A DNA stretch of 31,111 nucleotides from positions 1-31,111 of the forward strand of contig CAZZCU010000027.1 in assembly GCA_964652825.1 (NCBI GenBank), read 5' to 3'. Source of the DNA: CAZZCU01 sp964652825. GTDB taxonomy: Bacteria; Bdellovibrionota_B; Oligoflexia; Oligoflexales; CAZZCU01. Position numbers and translations under genes: made by a program. Positions 7,588 to 16,835 of the stretch are shown here, piece by piece. The notes beneath the pieces are model-generated. The model was not told the origin of the DNA. It ran no database searches and saw only the letters and a program-made list of their open reading frames with translations. The number at the start of each line of letters is the position of its first letter. Within the stretch, counting starts at the first letter, position 1.

Positions 7588-8643
7588 TTACAATCTATGA
7601 TAGCTTTGCACGTGTTGCTTGCCGGCTTCGGTCAGTTCGCGACCGCGCGGTCCACGCGCCAGAAATCCACGATGCACCAAAAATGGCTCATAGACCTCTT
7701 CGATAGTGGTCTTATCTTCCGCAACCGTGTGTGCCAAAGTCTCCAGCCCAACAGGTCCGCCACTATAGCGTTCCCAGATCGTCGCCAGAATCCTGCGATC
7801 CATGGAATCGAGACCATGTTGATCAATACCCAACCGCGATAACGCCTGATCGACTCGCGGCACGCCGATACTGGTCTCACCCAAAACATCGGCAAAATCC
7901 CGCACGCGACGCAGCAGGCGATTCGCCACCCGCGGCGTACCACGGGAGCGACGCGCCAATTCATACGCGCCTTCCGCAGTTAATTCCATACCTTCGAGGT
8001 TGGCGGAGCGTTGCAAAATCCGGATCAACGCTTGATCGGAGTAATATTCAAATCGTTCCTGAATACCAAAGCGACTCACCAGCGGGCTTGACAATAAAGC
8101 CATGCGCGTTGTCGCCCCCACCAGCGTAAACGGCTGAATCGGCATGCGCACCGTGCGCGCCACCGTGCCCTGACCAACGATGATATCAATGCAGAAATCT
8201 TCCATGGCCGAATAGAGAACTTCTTCAACCGCGATCGGCAAACGATGAATTTCGTCAATGAACAGAACCGTGCCCGCGCCCATCCCCGCCAGGATACCGG
8301 CGAGATCACCTGGTTTGTCGATCGAAGGTCCGCTGGTGTGGGCAAATGACACACCAAGTTCATTCGCGATAATCATGGCGAGAGTTGTTTTGCCAAGCCC
8401 CGGAGGACCATGGAGCAGAACGTGATCCAGCGTCGAACCGCGTTTACGCGCCGCCTCAACATAGATCTTCAGATTGTCGGTAACGCGTTCCTGGCCCGGA
8501 TAGTCCGCCAAACTCTGTGGCCGGAGACTGACTTCGCGGCTATTGGTCTGGCGTTCTTCGTCGTTCGCCTGCGTCGCAATAACCCGCTCGATAGTCACTT
8601 GACTCGTTTGAGTCACTTGCACGTCATCGGAGGTGCTGGACAT
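7588..8643 (-). CDS. ruvB: Holliday junction branch-migration ATPase RuvB
   Basis: Hexameric AAA+ motor that, with RuvA, drives branch migration of Holliday junctions in recombination and repair. Walker A GPPGLGKTT (about 79-87), Walker B LFIDEIHR (Asp-Glu about 130-131), the sensor-1 GATTR segment and the C-terminal winged helix (EPFLVHRGFLARGPRGRELT) are all present. Length (351 aa) is typical. The frame opens at 8652, but I choose the ATG at 8643 because AAGGA lies 8 nt upstream of it, whereas the earlier ATG abuts the same ribosome-binding site. With this start the gene overlaps the end of ruvA by 20 nt, suggesting coupled translation and balanced synthesis. Confidence 0.97.
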   Translation of the reverse strand: MSSTSDDVQVTQTSQVTIERVIATQANDEERQTNSREVSLRPQSLADYPGQERVTDNLKIYVEAARKRGSTLDHVLLHGPPGLGKTTLAMIIANELGVSFAHTSGPSIDKPGDLAGILAGMGAGTVLFIDEIHRLPIAVEEVLYSAMEDFCIDIIVGQGTVARTVRMPIQPFTLVGATTRMALLSSPLVSRFGIQERFEYYSDQALIRILQRSANLEGMELTAEGAYELARRSRGTPRVANRLLRRVRDFADVLGETSIGVPRVDQALSRLGIDQHGLDSMDRRILATIWERYSGGPVGLETLAHTVAEDKTTIEEVYEPFLVHRGFLARGPRGRELTEAGKQHVQSYHRL

Positions 8644-9325
8644 AAGCTTCATCCTTCTCGATCAGGTTACCGGCACCGCTTAATTCCAAAAGCGCGCGCC
8701 GCATCAAAGCCTGGAAGTCAGACAACGAAGGATCAGTACGTAATTTCTTCAGAGTACTATTAACCTGTTTTTCCGCAAAACCTAAATTCTCTAATGCTGA
8801 TTTTACATCATCGAAGACGACCTCTGATCCCTCGTCCGTCATCGTCTCGCTGAACAGTCTCTCGGTCAGCGGCATCGTGGCCACAGCACTGGCACCATCC
8901 ACGCGCAACGCTGCCTGCAATCTCTTCAGCTTCGGCTTCAACTCCAGTAAAATCCGCTCCGACAGCCGCGCACCGACACCAGGTACGGCTTCAAAAACCG
9001 TGGCTTCATGTCGCAAAATAGCATGTTGAATCTGGTTCAAATTCAAAGTCGAGAGGATCGCGATGGCTACCTTGGGCCCCACACCGCTTAAGCTCAATAA
9101 AATCTCAAAAGCCAAACGATCCGCATACGTGGAAAAACCGTACAGGCGCAATGCATCTTCGCGAACATGCGTATAAGTCCACACCTGGACTGCTTCGCCA
9201 ATCGGCGGCAAAGAGCACAATGCCGACAACGGCATCTCCACACCATAGCCGACGCCATTGACATCAATAATCGCCCCACCAGCGATTCTCGCGACCAACT
9301 TGCCGTTTAATCTTTCGATCATCAT
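8624..9325 (-). CDS. ruvA: Holliday junction DNA-binding subunit RuvA
   Basis: Tetrameric junction-binding protein that loads RuvB. Domain I is an OB fold (MIERLNGKLVARIAGGAIIDVNGVGYGV); domain II has two helix-hairpin-helix motifs (LLSLSGVGPKVAIAIL and FEAVPGVGARLSERILLELK); domain III (DDVKSALENLGFAEKQVNSTLKKL) binds RuvB. At 233 aa it is ~30 residues longer than the usual ~200, mostly from a longer linker between domains II and III and a short acidic tail. AGGTGG, which overlaps the stop codon of the upstream HAMP gene, is its ribosome-binding site; two successive ATGs (9325, 9322) are both possible. ruvC is not in the window. Confidence 0.96.
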   Translation of the reverse strand: MMIERLNGKLVARIAGGAIIDVNGVGYGVEMPLSALCSLPPIGEAVQVWTYTHVREDALRLYGFSTYADRLAFEILLSLSGVGPKVAIAILSTLNLNQIQHAILRHEATVFEAVPGVGARLSERILLELKPKLKRLQAALRVDGASAVATMPLTERLFSETMTDEGSEVVFDDVKSALENLGFAEKQVNSTLKKLRTDPSLSDFQALMRRALLELSGAGNLIEKDEAYVQHLR

Positions 9326-9335
9326 CGTTCGCCAC

Positions 9336-9869
9336 CTATTCCTTGTCCGGCTGACGAATGCGCCCGCCGATTCGACTCTTCAACTCCGCCACGTCCGCCG
9401 CCACTGAATTACTACCACCTGCGCTCTGTTCAACGCGCTCGACAATAGCCAAATCCTCGCGAGCTTGTTGCTGTAGGCCTTCCAACATCTCATTAAAATT
9501 ACGAATCACATATCGCATCTCGTCACCGCTACGTACGTATATAGGCAAACTATATATCCCCTGTTGCACGCGACGAAAACCACGCACCAGACTAAACATC
9601 GGACCGGCAATACGATGTGTCACCACAATGCCCATCAGAATAATTAAGCTGATATTCAGAATCGCCGCCAACCCCATCGCCAGCATAAACGGCAGCGGCA
9701 GAAAACGCGGAATACGGAGAATCTCAAAAACATATAGCGGATAAAGAATCACGACAGCGGTCAGAAACGTTGACACCAGGCCAACCACGGCAGCCGCCAA
9801 AGTATAACGGAACTGAAAATCCCGATTAACGATATAGGTTTTTTGGCGTGCGCGTTTACCTTGGTTCAT
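9336..9869 (-). CDS. Small inner-membrane HAMP-domain protein
   Basis: 177 aa. A basic N-terminus (MNQGKRARQKTYIVNRDFQF), two transmembrane helices (about 24-45 and 64-88) separated by a short periplasmic loop, then a HAMP linker (THRIAGPMFSLVRGFRRVQQ, with the HAMP proline, and a second helix containing DEMRYVIRNFNEML). A polar, probably coiled-coil tail ends GGRIRQPDKE. It has no methyl-accepting, kinase, cyclase or other output domain, and almost no sensor domain. Such HAMP-only proteins could relay signals to a partner. It lies between metK and ruvA: 39 nt after metK and 10 nt before ruvA. The frame also allows a TTG two codons earlier; I chose ATG 9869, but neither has a clear ribosome-binding site. 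Confidence 0.75.
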   Translation of the reverse strand: MNQGKRARQKTYIVNRDFQFRYTLAAAVVGLVSTFLTAVVILYPLYVFEILRIPRFLPLPFMLAMGLAAILNISLIILMGIVVTHRIAGPMFSLVRGFRRVQQGIYSLPIYVRSGDEMRYVIRNFNEMLEGLQQQAREDLAIVERVEQSAGGSNSVAADVAELKSRIGGRIRQPDKE

Positions 9870-9908
9870 AACCAATCAATATAGCCGCGCACCGTTGAAA
9901 TGGCAAAG

Positions 9909-11051
9909 TTACTTTAAAGCCGCAACTTTATCTGTTCTTTCCCACGGCAAACCCTGGCGACCGAAATGTCCGTATGACGCCGTTTGCCGATAAATCGGCC
10001 GCAGCAGATCAAAGGTCTCGATAATACCGCGAGGTTTCAGCGCAAATACTTCACGTACCAGGTCCGCCAGTTTCTTTTGCGAATGACTGCTAGTGCCGTA
10101 GGTCTCGACAAAAACGCTGACCGGCTCCGCCACGCCAATGGCGTAAGCAAGCTGCACCAGACATTTCTTCGCCAAGCCGGCGGCAACGATATTCTTGGCG
10201 ATATAGCGCCCCATATAAGCTGCCGAGCGATCGACTTTGGACGGATCTTTGCCGGAGAAAGCACCACCACCGTGCGCACCATGACCACCGTAGGTATCAA
10301 CGATAATCTTGCGGCCGGTTAAGCCACAGTCACCTTGTGGACCACCAATCACAAAGCGGCCAGTGGGATTAATAAAGAATTTGGTTTTGCTATCAACTAA
10401 ATTTGAAGGAATAACTTTCTTAACGCACTCATCGATAACGAATTCCGTCAGCGTCTTCTGATCTACATCAGGCGCATGTTGTGTGGAAACCACCACGGCA
10501 TCAATGCGTGACAAAACACCGTCCTTATACTCGGCAGTGACCTGACTTTTAGCATCCGGCCGCAGGAAGTTAACCTTCTTCTGTCGGCGCATATCAGACA
10601 ATGATTTCAAAACTTGATGCGAATAACTGATCGTTGCCGGCATGAACTCCGGTGTTTCATCACAGGCATAACCAAACATCATCCCCTGGTCACCAGCGCC
10701 CTGGTCCTCTTTGGACACACCCATCGAAATATCGGGAGACTGCTGCTCTATCGCCGAAAGCACACCGACGCTGCGTGCATCAAATCCCAACTCTGGATCG
10801 ATATAACCGATATCGGCGATTACATCGCGAGCAACAGCGGCATATTCAACATGAGCTTTCGACGTTACCTCACCGGCGATCACTACCAAGCCGGTCTTGA
10901 CCAAGGTTTCACAGGCAACGCGCGAGTATTTATCCTGCGCCAGCAAAGCATCCAAAATACCGTCGCTGATTTGATCTGCAACTTTATCGGGATGTCCTTC
11001 ACTCACGGATTCGGACGTGAAAAGATAATCTCCAACCTGAGTCAGCGTCAT
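9909..11051 (-). CDS. metK: S-adenosylmethionine synthetase
   Basis: Makes SAM from methionine and ATP; cytoplasmic, tetrameric, Mg2+/K+ dependent. 380 aa. Diagnostic motifs: SVSEGHPDKVADQISDGILDA (ATP/metal site near the N-terminus), the signature GAGDQG (about 117-122), and GGGAFSGKDPSKVDRSAAY (second signature, about 260-280). Complete to the usual C-terminus FGRQGLPWE. Start ATG at 11051 overlaps the truB stop by one base (TAATG), with an AGGAG ribosome-binding site inside the last truB codons: strong translational coupling. No SAM riboswitch could fit between the genes. metK in the nusA-infB-rbfA-truB operon is not its arrangement in E. coli or B. subtilis. Confidence 0.97.
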   Translation of the reverse strand: MTLTQVGDYLFTSESVSEGHPDKVADQISDGILDALLAQDKYSRVACETLVKTGLVVIAGEVTSKAHVEYAAVARDVIADIGYIDPELGFDARSVGVLSAIEQQSPDISMGVSKEDQGAGDQGMMFGYACDETPEFMPATISYSHQVLKSLSDMRRQKKVNFLRPDAKSQVTAEYKDGVLSRIDAVVVSTQHAPDVDQKTLTEFVIDECVKKVIPSNLVDSKTKFFINPTGRFVIGGPQGDCGLTGRKIIVDTYGGHGAHGGGAFSGKDPSKVDRSAAYMGRYIAKNIVAAGLAKKCLVQLAYAIGVAEPVSVFVETYGTSSHSQKKLADLVREVFALKPRGIIETFDLLRPIYRQTASYGHFGRQGLPWERTDKVAALK

Positions 11052-12049
11052 TACACTCTCCTTTTTATCTTTATACGTAATCGATCATCAGCCAGTGCTT
11101 CACAAACACCCAAGCCAAGTACCGAATTATCAGCTCTTAAAATCCGTACCGAGTCTCCCGCCAATTCCTGCTTCCGGTCAAGGTCAAAACATTCATTCTG
11201 CAGCTTAAAATCCGCCTTATTCAACAAAACACTCTGCCCATGCTCCAATCGACGACAAACCTCATCCGAAGACACGAGCAGGGTCGGTATCGGCAAGCGG
11301 ATCCGCGCGGCTGGAATAAGTAAGTCAACCAGCTCCACTCCCGGCGCATCAATCATTTCCAGAGATACGGCCTCGGCGCGCGTCAACATGGACGCGGCCG
11401 TACGAATAATCCGCGTCACCGTTGCGCAGCTACCCAGCGCATAGGCGATATCGCGGCCAAGCGATCTGACATATAGACCTTTGGAGCAGGTAACCACCAA
11501 GTAAGCGCGCCCTGCATCCACTGACAGACAGCGCAAATCATCAACGAAGACCCGTCGCGTTAAATCCGCGATCGGCACTTCATCGCCCTTACCAGCTCGT
11601 GCCAACTCATGCAGACGTTGCCCCTGATACCGCACCGCCGAGAATAGCGGCGGCACTTGGTCGATCCAGCCACGAAATCGCGGCAATACCGCCGCCAGCT
11701 CCTCGGCAGTTATATCCTGGCGCATTCCGTCTTTGATGACCTGGCCGGTCGCATCCAAAGTATCGGTCTCACTGCCGAAGATCATTTCAAATTCATAGGT
11801 TTTAGGCGCATCCAACAGGCAATCTTGAAGCCGTGTCGCCGTACCTAACAAAAGCGCCAAAACGCCTTCGGCCATCGGATCCAAAGTTCCGACATGACCG
11901 ATCTGCAAACGGCCATAACGCTTTTGCAGACGACGCGAAACATCCTTGCTGATAATTCCGGCAGGTTTCCAGATCGGCAATAAACCGCTGAATTTTTGTT
12001 GGGGACTTTTAATTTCGGCAGGTTCCCGCGCCACGCAAACCGACTGCAC
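11051..12049 (-). CDS. truB: tRNA pseudouridine-55 synthase TruB
   Basis: Converts U55 to pseudouridine in the T-loop of tRNAs and acts as a tRNA chaperone. 332 aa. N-terminal motif GLLPIWKPAGIISKDVSRRL; the catalytic loop GHVGTLDPMAEGVL with nucleophilic Asp57; then YEFEMIFGSETDTLDATG and the KGLYVRSLGRDIAYALG motif. The C-terminal ~90 residues form the divergent PUA-like region. GTG at 12049 starts 2 nt past the rbfA stop; the ribosome-binding site is weak (GCGGT), so it is probably translated by coupling. A short N-terminal extension of about 20 residues precedes the conserved fold, and a second GTG four codons later is an alternative start. Confidence 0.95.
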   Translation of the reverse strand: MQSVCVAREPAEIKSPQQKFSGLLPIWKPAGIISKDVSRRLQKRYGRLQIGHVGTLDPMAEGVLALLLGTATRLQDCLLDAPKTYEFEMIFGSETDTLDATGQVIKDGMRQDITAEELAAVLPRFRGWIDQVPPLFSAVRYQGQRLHELARAGKGDEVPIADLTRRVFVDDLRCLSVDAGRAYLVVTCSKGLYVRSLGRDIAYALGSCATVTRIIRTAASMLTRAEAVSLEMIDAPGVELVDLLIPAARIRLPIPTLLVSSDEVCRRLEHGQSVLLNKADFKLQNECFDLDRKQELAGDSVRILRADNSVLGLGVCEALADDRLRIKIKRRV

Positions 12050-12051
12050 GC

Positions 12052-12390
12052 TTACCGCAGCTTTTCTAAAATAGATTCGATACGACCGGCACGCTCGATA
12101 CTCTCATCATAAAAAAAGCGTAATTGCGGCACGCGACGCACATCCAGTGATGCCGCAAGCTCATGCCGAATCAGGCCAGCGGCCTTCGCCAGACTTTTGC
12201 CGGTGGGCTTCATATCCTTGTCCTCAAAAACACGATAATACACCGACGCTAATTGCAAATCCGGCGTCAACTTAACCGCGGTAATCGTGGCAAGCGACAG
12301 CAGAGGATCATGCAATTTGCCGGATGTCAGAAACAATGCGATTAAATCGCGAATCTCATCCGCCAGACGTGTTTGTCGGTTTTTAGACAT
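12052..12390 (-). CDS. rbfA: 30S ribosome-binding factor RbfA
   Basis: Assists late maturation of the small ribosomal subunit, binding near the 5' end of 16S rRNA. 112 aa, typical length. The KH-like fold is recognisable: the N-terminal helix RLADEIRDLIALFL, the strand segment LLSLATITAVKLTPDLQLASVYYRV, and the C-terminal HELAASLDVRRVPQLRFFYDESIERAGRIESIL, ending with the family's typical FxxDxSxxxxxxIexlL pattern. It lies between infB (27 nt upstream) and truB (2 nt downstream), as in most bacteria. Confidence 0.94.
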   Translation of the reverse strand: MSKNRQTRLADEIRDLIALFLTSGKLHDPLLSLATITAVKLTPDLQLASVYYRVFEDKDMKPTGKSLAKAAGLIRHELAASLDVRRVPQLRFFYDESIERAGRIESILEKLR

Positions 12391-12417
12391 GAAGACACTT
12401 CCACACGCTTTGCTTTG

Positions 12418-15159
12418 CTATTCCAACGTCGCCGGCGATTCTTCGAGAACATAGGCCTCGATGACATCACCTTCGCGAATATCGTTATAGCCTTCGATGC
12501 CAATACCGCATTCGTAGCCGGTCTGAACCTCGCGAACATCATCTTTAAAGCGCTTTAACGACCCAATCTTACCAGCGTAGATAACGATGGCATCACGGAT
12601 CAGGCGCACCATGGAGTTACGGGTGATCTTGCCATCAGTAACCGCCGAGCCGGCGATCATGCCGATTTTTGGAATACTGAACGGCGAGCGCACTTCCGCA
12701 TGTCCAAGGACCACTTCTTTGACAACCGGCGGCAATCTGCCGGCCATGAGTGCTTTAATCGAATCGACCACTTCGTAAATAATACTGGAGTAACGCACCA
12801 TGACGCCCAAGCGTTCGGCTTCTTCATCAAGTCCACGCGTCGTCCGCACATTAAAGGCAACGATAATCGCTTTGGTGGTCAGAGCCAGATTGATATCCGA
12901 TTCGGTCACACCACCGACAGCGCGGTGAACGATGCGATTGCTGACGCGCGATGAGTTGAGTTTGATCAGAGACTCACACAGAGCTTCCACCGAACCCTGC
13001 GTGTCGGCCTTAACAATGACCGGCAATTCGATCGCTTCGGAAGCCTTAATTTTACCCAGCAGATCGTCAAGTGTCTGCGCCGATGATTTTCTGGCTTCGT
13101 TGGCATGTGCCAATGCTTCGCGCGTTCTGACGACATCCCGCGCGGTTTTCTCGTCGGGAACAACATTCACCTTATCACCAGCCAACGGTACAACCGTCAG
13201 ACCGATCACTTCAACTGGCGTGGATGGTCCGGCCTCGGAAATAGGCTTGGCATTATGATCATGCATAGAGCGAACTTTACCCATTGCCGTACCGGCAACG
13301 ATAAAATCACCGACACGCAAAAACCCCGACTGGGTCATAATCGTTGCCACCGGCCCGCGACCTTTATCGAGATGAGCTTCCACCACCAGACCTTCGGCGG
13401 GTGTATTAACCGGCGCCTTCAGATCAAGTACTTCCGCTTGCAGCAAAATGGCTTCCAGTAACTCATCAATACCTTCGTGCTTAAGAGCCGAGACTTTGAC
13501 AAACTGCGTCTCACCGCCCCATTCTTCTGATTGAATACCTTGTTCCGTCAATTCAGAATAAACACGCTCAAGATTGATATTAGGTTTATCGATTTTGTTG
13601 ATCGCCACGATAATTGGAACATTGGCAGCGCGCGCATGCGAGACTGCTTCCTTGGTTTGCGGCATCACGCCATCATCAGCAGCAACCACCAGCACCACAA
13701 TATCGGTGACTTTGGCACCGCGTGCACGCATGTTCGAGAACGCTTCATGTCCTGGCGTATCAAGAAACGCGATTTTCTTGTTTTTACGCTCGACCGTGTA
13801 CGCACCGATAGCCTGCGTAATCCCACCCGCCTCACCGGCAGCGACCTTGGAACTACGAATCGCATCCAGAATCGAGGTCTTACCATGATCGACGTGACCC
13901 ATAACCGTGACAATCGGTGGTCGCGCGACAACGTCTACCTCAGTTGCAGCAGCTCCACGCGCTTCCGTCAAAATATCTTCGACAGTTCTGACCACACTTT
14001 GCACTTCAAAGCCATATTCGTTGGCAATCAAAGTTGCCGTGTCAAAGTCGATACTATTAGTGATTGTGACCATGACGCCTTGCGCCATAAGTTTTTTAAT
14101 CAGGTCTGCGGCTTTGAGGGACATCTGTCGCGCCAATTCGCCGACTTGAATATCATGAGTCATTTTCACGACCCGATAAGCCGCGCGCGGCTGCGTTACC
14201 TGTGTTTTCTTCAGGTCTTTGCGACGACGTAGATCGCGACGTTTATTCGAGGCGGTCGGTGTATAAACGGTGGTCTTGGGCACAACCTCCTCGACCGGCG
14301 CCGCCTCAAGATCAAATTCCGTATCGTCTTCGGCATCAATCTCTAACAACAATTTGCGCGTATTAATCTGCGATTCTTTTTTGGTTTTAGCAGCGGCGCG
14401 TCGTGCCGCCGCGGCGATTTCTTCTTCGCTATCAACACCGCCGACCTTACGCTTGGCTTCTTTTTTCTTGGACCATTGACGCTCCATTTCCGGATCGTCA
14501 AAGCCAGGCAAAGCCCCGGAGGCAGCAGATGGACCGGACGTATAGCTACCAGCCGAGCGCACATTCGGACCACCAAAGCTGGTTACCCGGGTACCGCGAC
14601 TATCTTCACGTCGACCGCCGCGATCACTCGTTCGTTGCTCGCGTCGGAGTTTATCAGCTTCAACCTCTTCCGGTGTCGCACGACGAACAATCGTCGCGCC
14701 TCCAGATGGTGGTGGCGGACGGCGCATGGGCGTCGCAGGTGCTGGTGATGTCGGCTCCACGGCTACCGCACTTGCTTCGACTGACTGAGCCGGATGCGCA
14801 GCAGCGGCGACATCTTCAGCAGCAACAGGAGCTTCCTGCACTGATACTTTTGCCTCAACGGCAGCACTAGGCGCGGCTTCACTCGCGGTTGCCGGCGCCG
14901 GAGCTTCTTCGGTGGTATCAGAAGCACGGCGACGGCGAATAACCTTAACTGTTTCTGATGCTTTGGGAGCGGTCATTGTCTCTGCTTTCGCGGAAGATGC
15001 GTTACCCTGGAAGGCCGCGCGGATTTTTTCAGCATCGGCGATAGTTAACGTACTCTGATGGCTCGCCACATCAATGCCAAGAGTAGGAAGACGCGACATT
15101 AAAATCTTACTATCTACATCAAGTTCTCGCGCCAATTCATAAACACGCAGTTTTGACAT
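12418..15159 (-). CDS. infB: Translation initiation factor IF-2
   Basis: GTPase that brings fMet-tRNA to the 30S subunit and promotes subunit joining. 913 aa. An IF2-N module at the start (residues ~1-50, LRVYELARELDVDSKILMSRL) is followed by a ~270-residue disordered Ala/Pro/Glu/Arg-rich linker, then a second IF2-N module (VGELARQMSLKAADLIKKLMAQG). The G domain begins near residue 410 with GHVDHGKT (G1, about 418-425); DTPGHEAF (G3) and NKIDKP (G4) follow, then beta-barrel domains II-IV ending GIEGYNDIREGDVIEAYV. The ATG at 15159 has AGGAG 9 nt upstream. Complete. Confidence 0.98.
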   Translation of the reverse strand: MSKLRVYELARELDVDSKILMSRLPTLGIDVASHQSTLTIADAEKIRAAFQGNASSAKAETMTAPKASETVKVIRRRRASDTTEEAPAPATASEAAPSAAVEAKVSVQEAPVAAEDVAAAAHPAQSVEASAVAVEPTSPAPATPMRRPPPPSGGATIVRRATPEEVEADKLRREQRTSDRGGRREDSRGTRVTSFGGPNVRSAGSYTSGPSAASGALPGFDDPEMERQWSKKKEAKRKVGGVDSEEEIAAAARRAAAKTKKESQINTRKLLLEIDAEDDTEFDLEAAPVEEVVPKTTVYTPTASNKRRDLRRRKDLKKTQVTQPRAAYRVVKMTHDIQVGELARQMSLKAADLIKKLMAQGVMVTITNSIDFDTATLIANEYGFEVQSVVRTVEDILTEARGAAATEVDVVARPPIVTVMGHVDHGKTSILDAIRSSKVAAGEAGGITQAIGAYTVERKNKKIAFLDTPGHEAFSNMRARGAKVTDIVVLVVAADDGVMPQTKEAVSHARAANVPIIVAINKIDKPNINLERVYSELTEQGIQSEEWGGETQFVKVSALKHEGIDELLEAILLQAEVLDLKAPVNTPAEGLVVEAHLDKGRGPVATIMTQSGFLRVGDFIVAGTAMGKVRSMHDHNAKPISEAGPSTPVEVIGLTVVPLAGDKVNVVPDEKTARDVVRTREALAHANEARKSSAQTLDDLLGKIKASEAIELPVIVKADTQGSVEALCESLIKLNSSRVSNRIVHRAVGGVTESDINLALTTKAIIVAFNVRTTRGLDEEAERLGVMVRYSSIIYEVVDSIKALMAGRLPPVVKEVVLGHAEVRSPFSIPKIGMIAGSAVTDGKITRNSMVRLIRDAIVIYAGKIGSLKRFKDDVREVQTGYECGIGIEGYNDIREGDVIEAYVLEESPATLE

Positions 15160-15222
15160 GCAAATCTTCTCCTGCCGCCCTCAAAACGCTCACTACCAAA
15201 ACCTTGCAGTTGTCGAGGATGA

Positions 15223-16812
15223 TTAGACATCCTCGTTGCCACGCTCAGCTTGCAAATGGCGATCAACCGCCATCTGAACCGTACGAGCTACACCCAAGGG
15301 CAAACCAGTTTTTTGTCCAACTTCCTCAGCCGAATCCGCAATGATGTCGCCCAAAGTGCCGTAACCGGCATCAGCAAGCGCATGTGCGGCAGCTTCGCCC
15401 ACACCGCTTAACTTCAAGAACATTTGTACGCGATCATTGCGAGCCGCGACATCTTTGGCTTCTTCGGAACGATTAACCGGAGCAGCCGACGCACTTGCAA
15501 ATAACTCACTATCATCTTTGACCACAGCTTTTACCGCTGTCTCTGGCATCTGATCTTTTATGAGTGCGGCGCGTCCAATAATCGCCTCCGCTTCTTCAGC
15601 TTCCAAATTTAACATCCGGCTGAGAGCCCGAGCCGACATACCAGATAGATCCATAGGCGTATTGATATTTTCGTGAACCAGAATCTCGGCGCGCATCGCG
15701 CCAACACCTTCGATCGAAGCCAGCAAATCTTTTGCGCCGGACATTTGTTCCGACAGCTTCGATTCACTCTTAATATCCAAACGCCAACCAGTCAGCTGTG
15801 CCGCCAAACGAACATTCTGCCCACGCTTACCAATTGCCAACGACAACTGATCATCAGCAACAACGACTTCCATGCTGTGATTAGCTTCGTCAACAATGAC
15901 TTTGCTGACCACTGCCGGCGCCAAAGCGTTGCAAACCAAACGTGCCGGGTCGCGATCCCACGGAATAATATCGATTTTCTCGCCATTCAGTTCCTGAACC
16001 ACTGCTTGAACGCGAGCACCCTTCATACCAACACATGCACCAACGGGATCGACCGAAGAATCGCGCGAGTAAACCGCGATCTTGGAACGATGACCGGCAT
16101 CGCGTGCAGCGGCTTCAATCGTAACGATACCATCATAGATTTCCGTAACCACCTGCTCAAACAGCGAGACGACAAAACCCGGATGCGCGCGCGACATAAC
16201 AATTTGCGGGCCACGCGACGAACGTTTCACTTCCAACACATAACCCTGAACACGATCTTTCACCCGATATTTCTCGGTAGGAACCTGCTCACGATAAGGA
16301 ATAATCGCTTCCGTACGACCAAGATCAACGATGATATCGCTGCGCTCAAATCTGCGCACATGGCCGCTAAGAATTTCGCCGACGCGATCTTTGAATTCTT
16401 CGTAAATCTGCGCGCGTTCAGCATCGCGGACTTTTTGCACGATAATTTGCTTGGCTGATTGTGCAGCAATCCGACCGAAACGCTTGGTCTCAACTTTTAC
16501 ACCCAAAGAATCGCCGAGTACGCTTTCCGGGTCTAATTTCTTGGCATCTTCCAGAGCAACTTCCGTGTCCGAGTTGGCAACATCATCATCTTCCACCACG
16601 GTACGGAACTGGAACAACTCAATTTCATCCTGTTCTTCGTTATAGTGAGCTTCCAAATCGGCGGTCGGACCGTATGTCCAGCGCGCCGCATGGATCACAG
16701 CTTGTTCCAAAGCATCGACAATAACGGCTTTATCCAGGTTTTTATCGCGGCTTACACCGGAAATAACCCGGCGCAACTCGCTATCGACTTCTGTATTATC
16801 AATCAAAGTCAT
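15223..16812 (-). CDS. nusA: Transcription termination/antitermination factor NusA
   Basis: Binds RNA polymerase and nascent RNA, modulating pausing, termination and antitermination. 529 aa. N-terminal RNAP-binding domain (LRRVISGVSRDKNLDKAVIVDALEQAV), S1 domain (about 135-200), KH1 (VGACVGMKGARVQAVVQELNG), KH2 (LAIGKRGQNVRLAAQLTGW), and two C-terminal helix-hairpin-helix repeats (LLASIEGVGAMRAEIL; LKLSGVGEAAAHALADAGY) like the AR1/AR2 repeats of E. coli NusA, with a ~60-residue acidic linker between them. Start chosen at ATG 16812 (MTLIDNTEV), with GAGGG 7 nt upstream. The frame extends to 16992, but that part is not conserved in character and holds the leader stem-loop. rimP does not precede it. 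Confidence 0.96.
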   Translation of the reverse strand: MTLIDNTEVDSELRRVISGVSRDKNLDKAVIVDALEQAVIHAARWTYGPTADLEAHYNEEQDEIELFQFRTVVEDDDVANSDTEVALEDAKKLDPESVLGDSLGVKVETKRFGRIAAQSAKQIIVQKVRDAERAQIYEEFKDRVGEILSGHVRRFERSDIIVDLGRTEAIIPYREQVPTEKYRVKDRVQGYVLEVKRSSRGPQIVMSRAHPGFVVSLFEQVVTEIYDGIVTIEAAARDAGHRSKIAVYSRDSSVDPVGACVGMKGARVQAVVQELNGEKIDIIPWDRDPARLVCNALAPAVVSKVIVDEANHSMEVVVADDQLSLAIGKRGQNVRLAAQLTGWRLDIKSESKLSEQMSGAKDLLASIEGVGAMRAEILVHENINTPMDLSGMSARALSRMLNLEAEEAEAIIGRAALIKDQMPETAVKAVVKDDSELFASASAAPVNRSEEAKDVAARNDRVQMFLKLSGVGEAAAHALADAGYGTLGDIIADSAEEVGQKTGLPLGVARTVQMAVDRHLQAERGNEDV

Positions 16813-16835
16813 CGAAACACCCTCTTGCATCGGTG

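Noticed and set aside
10614..11444. 276-codon plus-strand open frame across metK and truB
   Set aside because: Antisense to two certain genes with intact signatures; translation looks random and Ser/Arg-rich.
13531..14232. 233-codon plus-strand open frame inside infB
   Set aside because: Antisense to the IF-2 G domain and second IF2-N module; no ribosome-binding site or family pattern.
15673..16458. 261-codon plus-strand open frame inside nusA
   Set aside because: Exactly antisense to well-conserved KH/S1 coding; composition is typical of a shadow frame and it has no recognisable domain.
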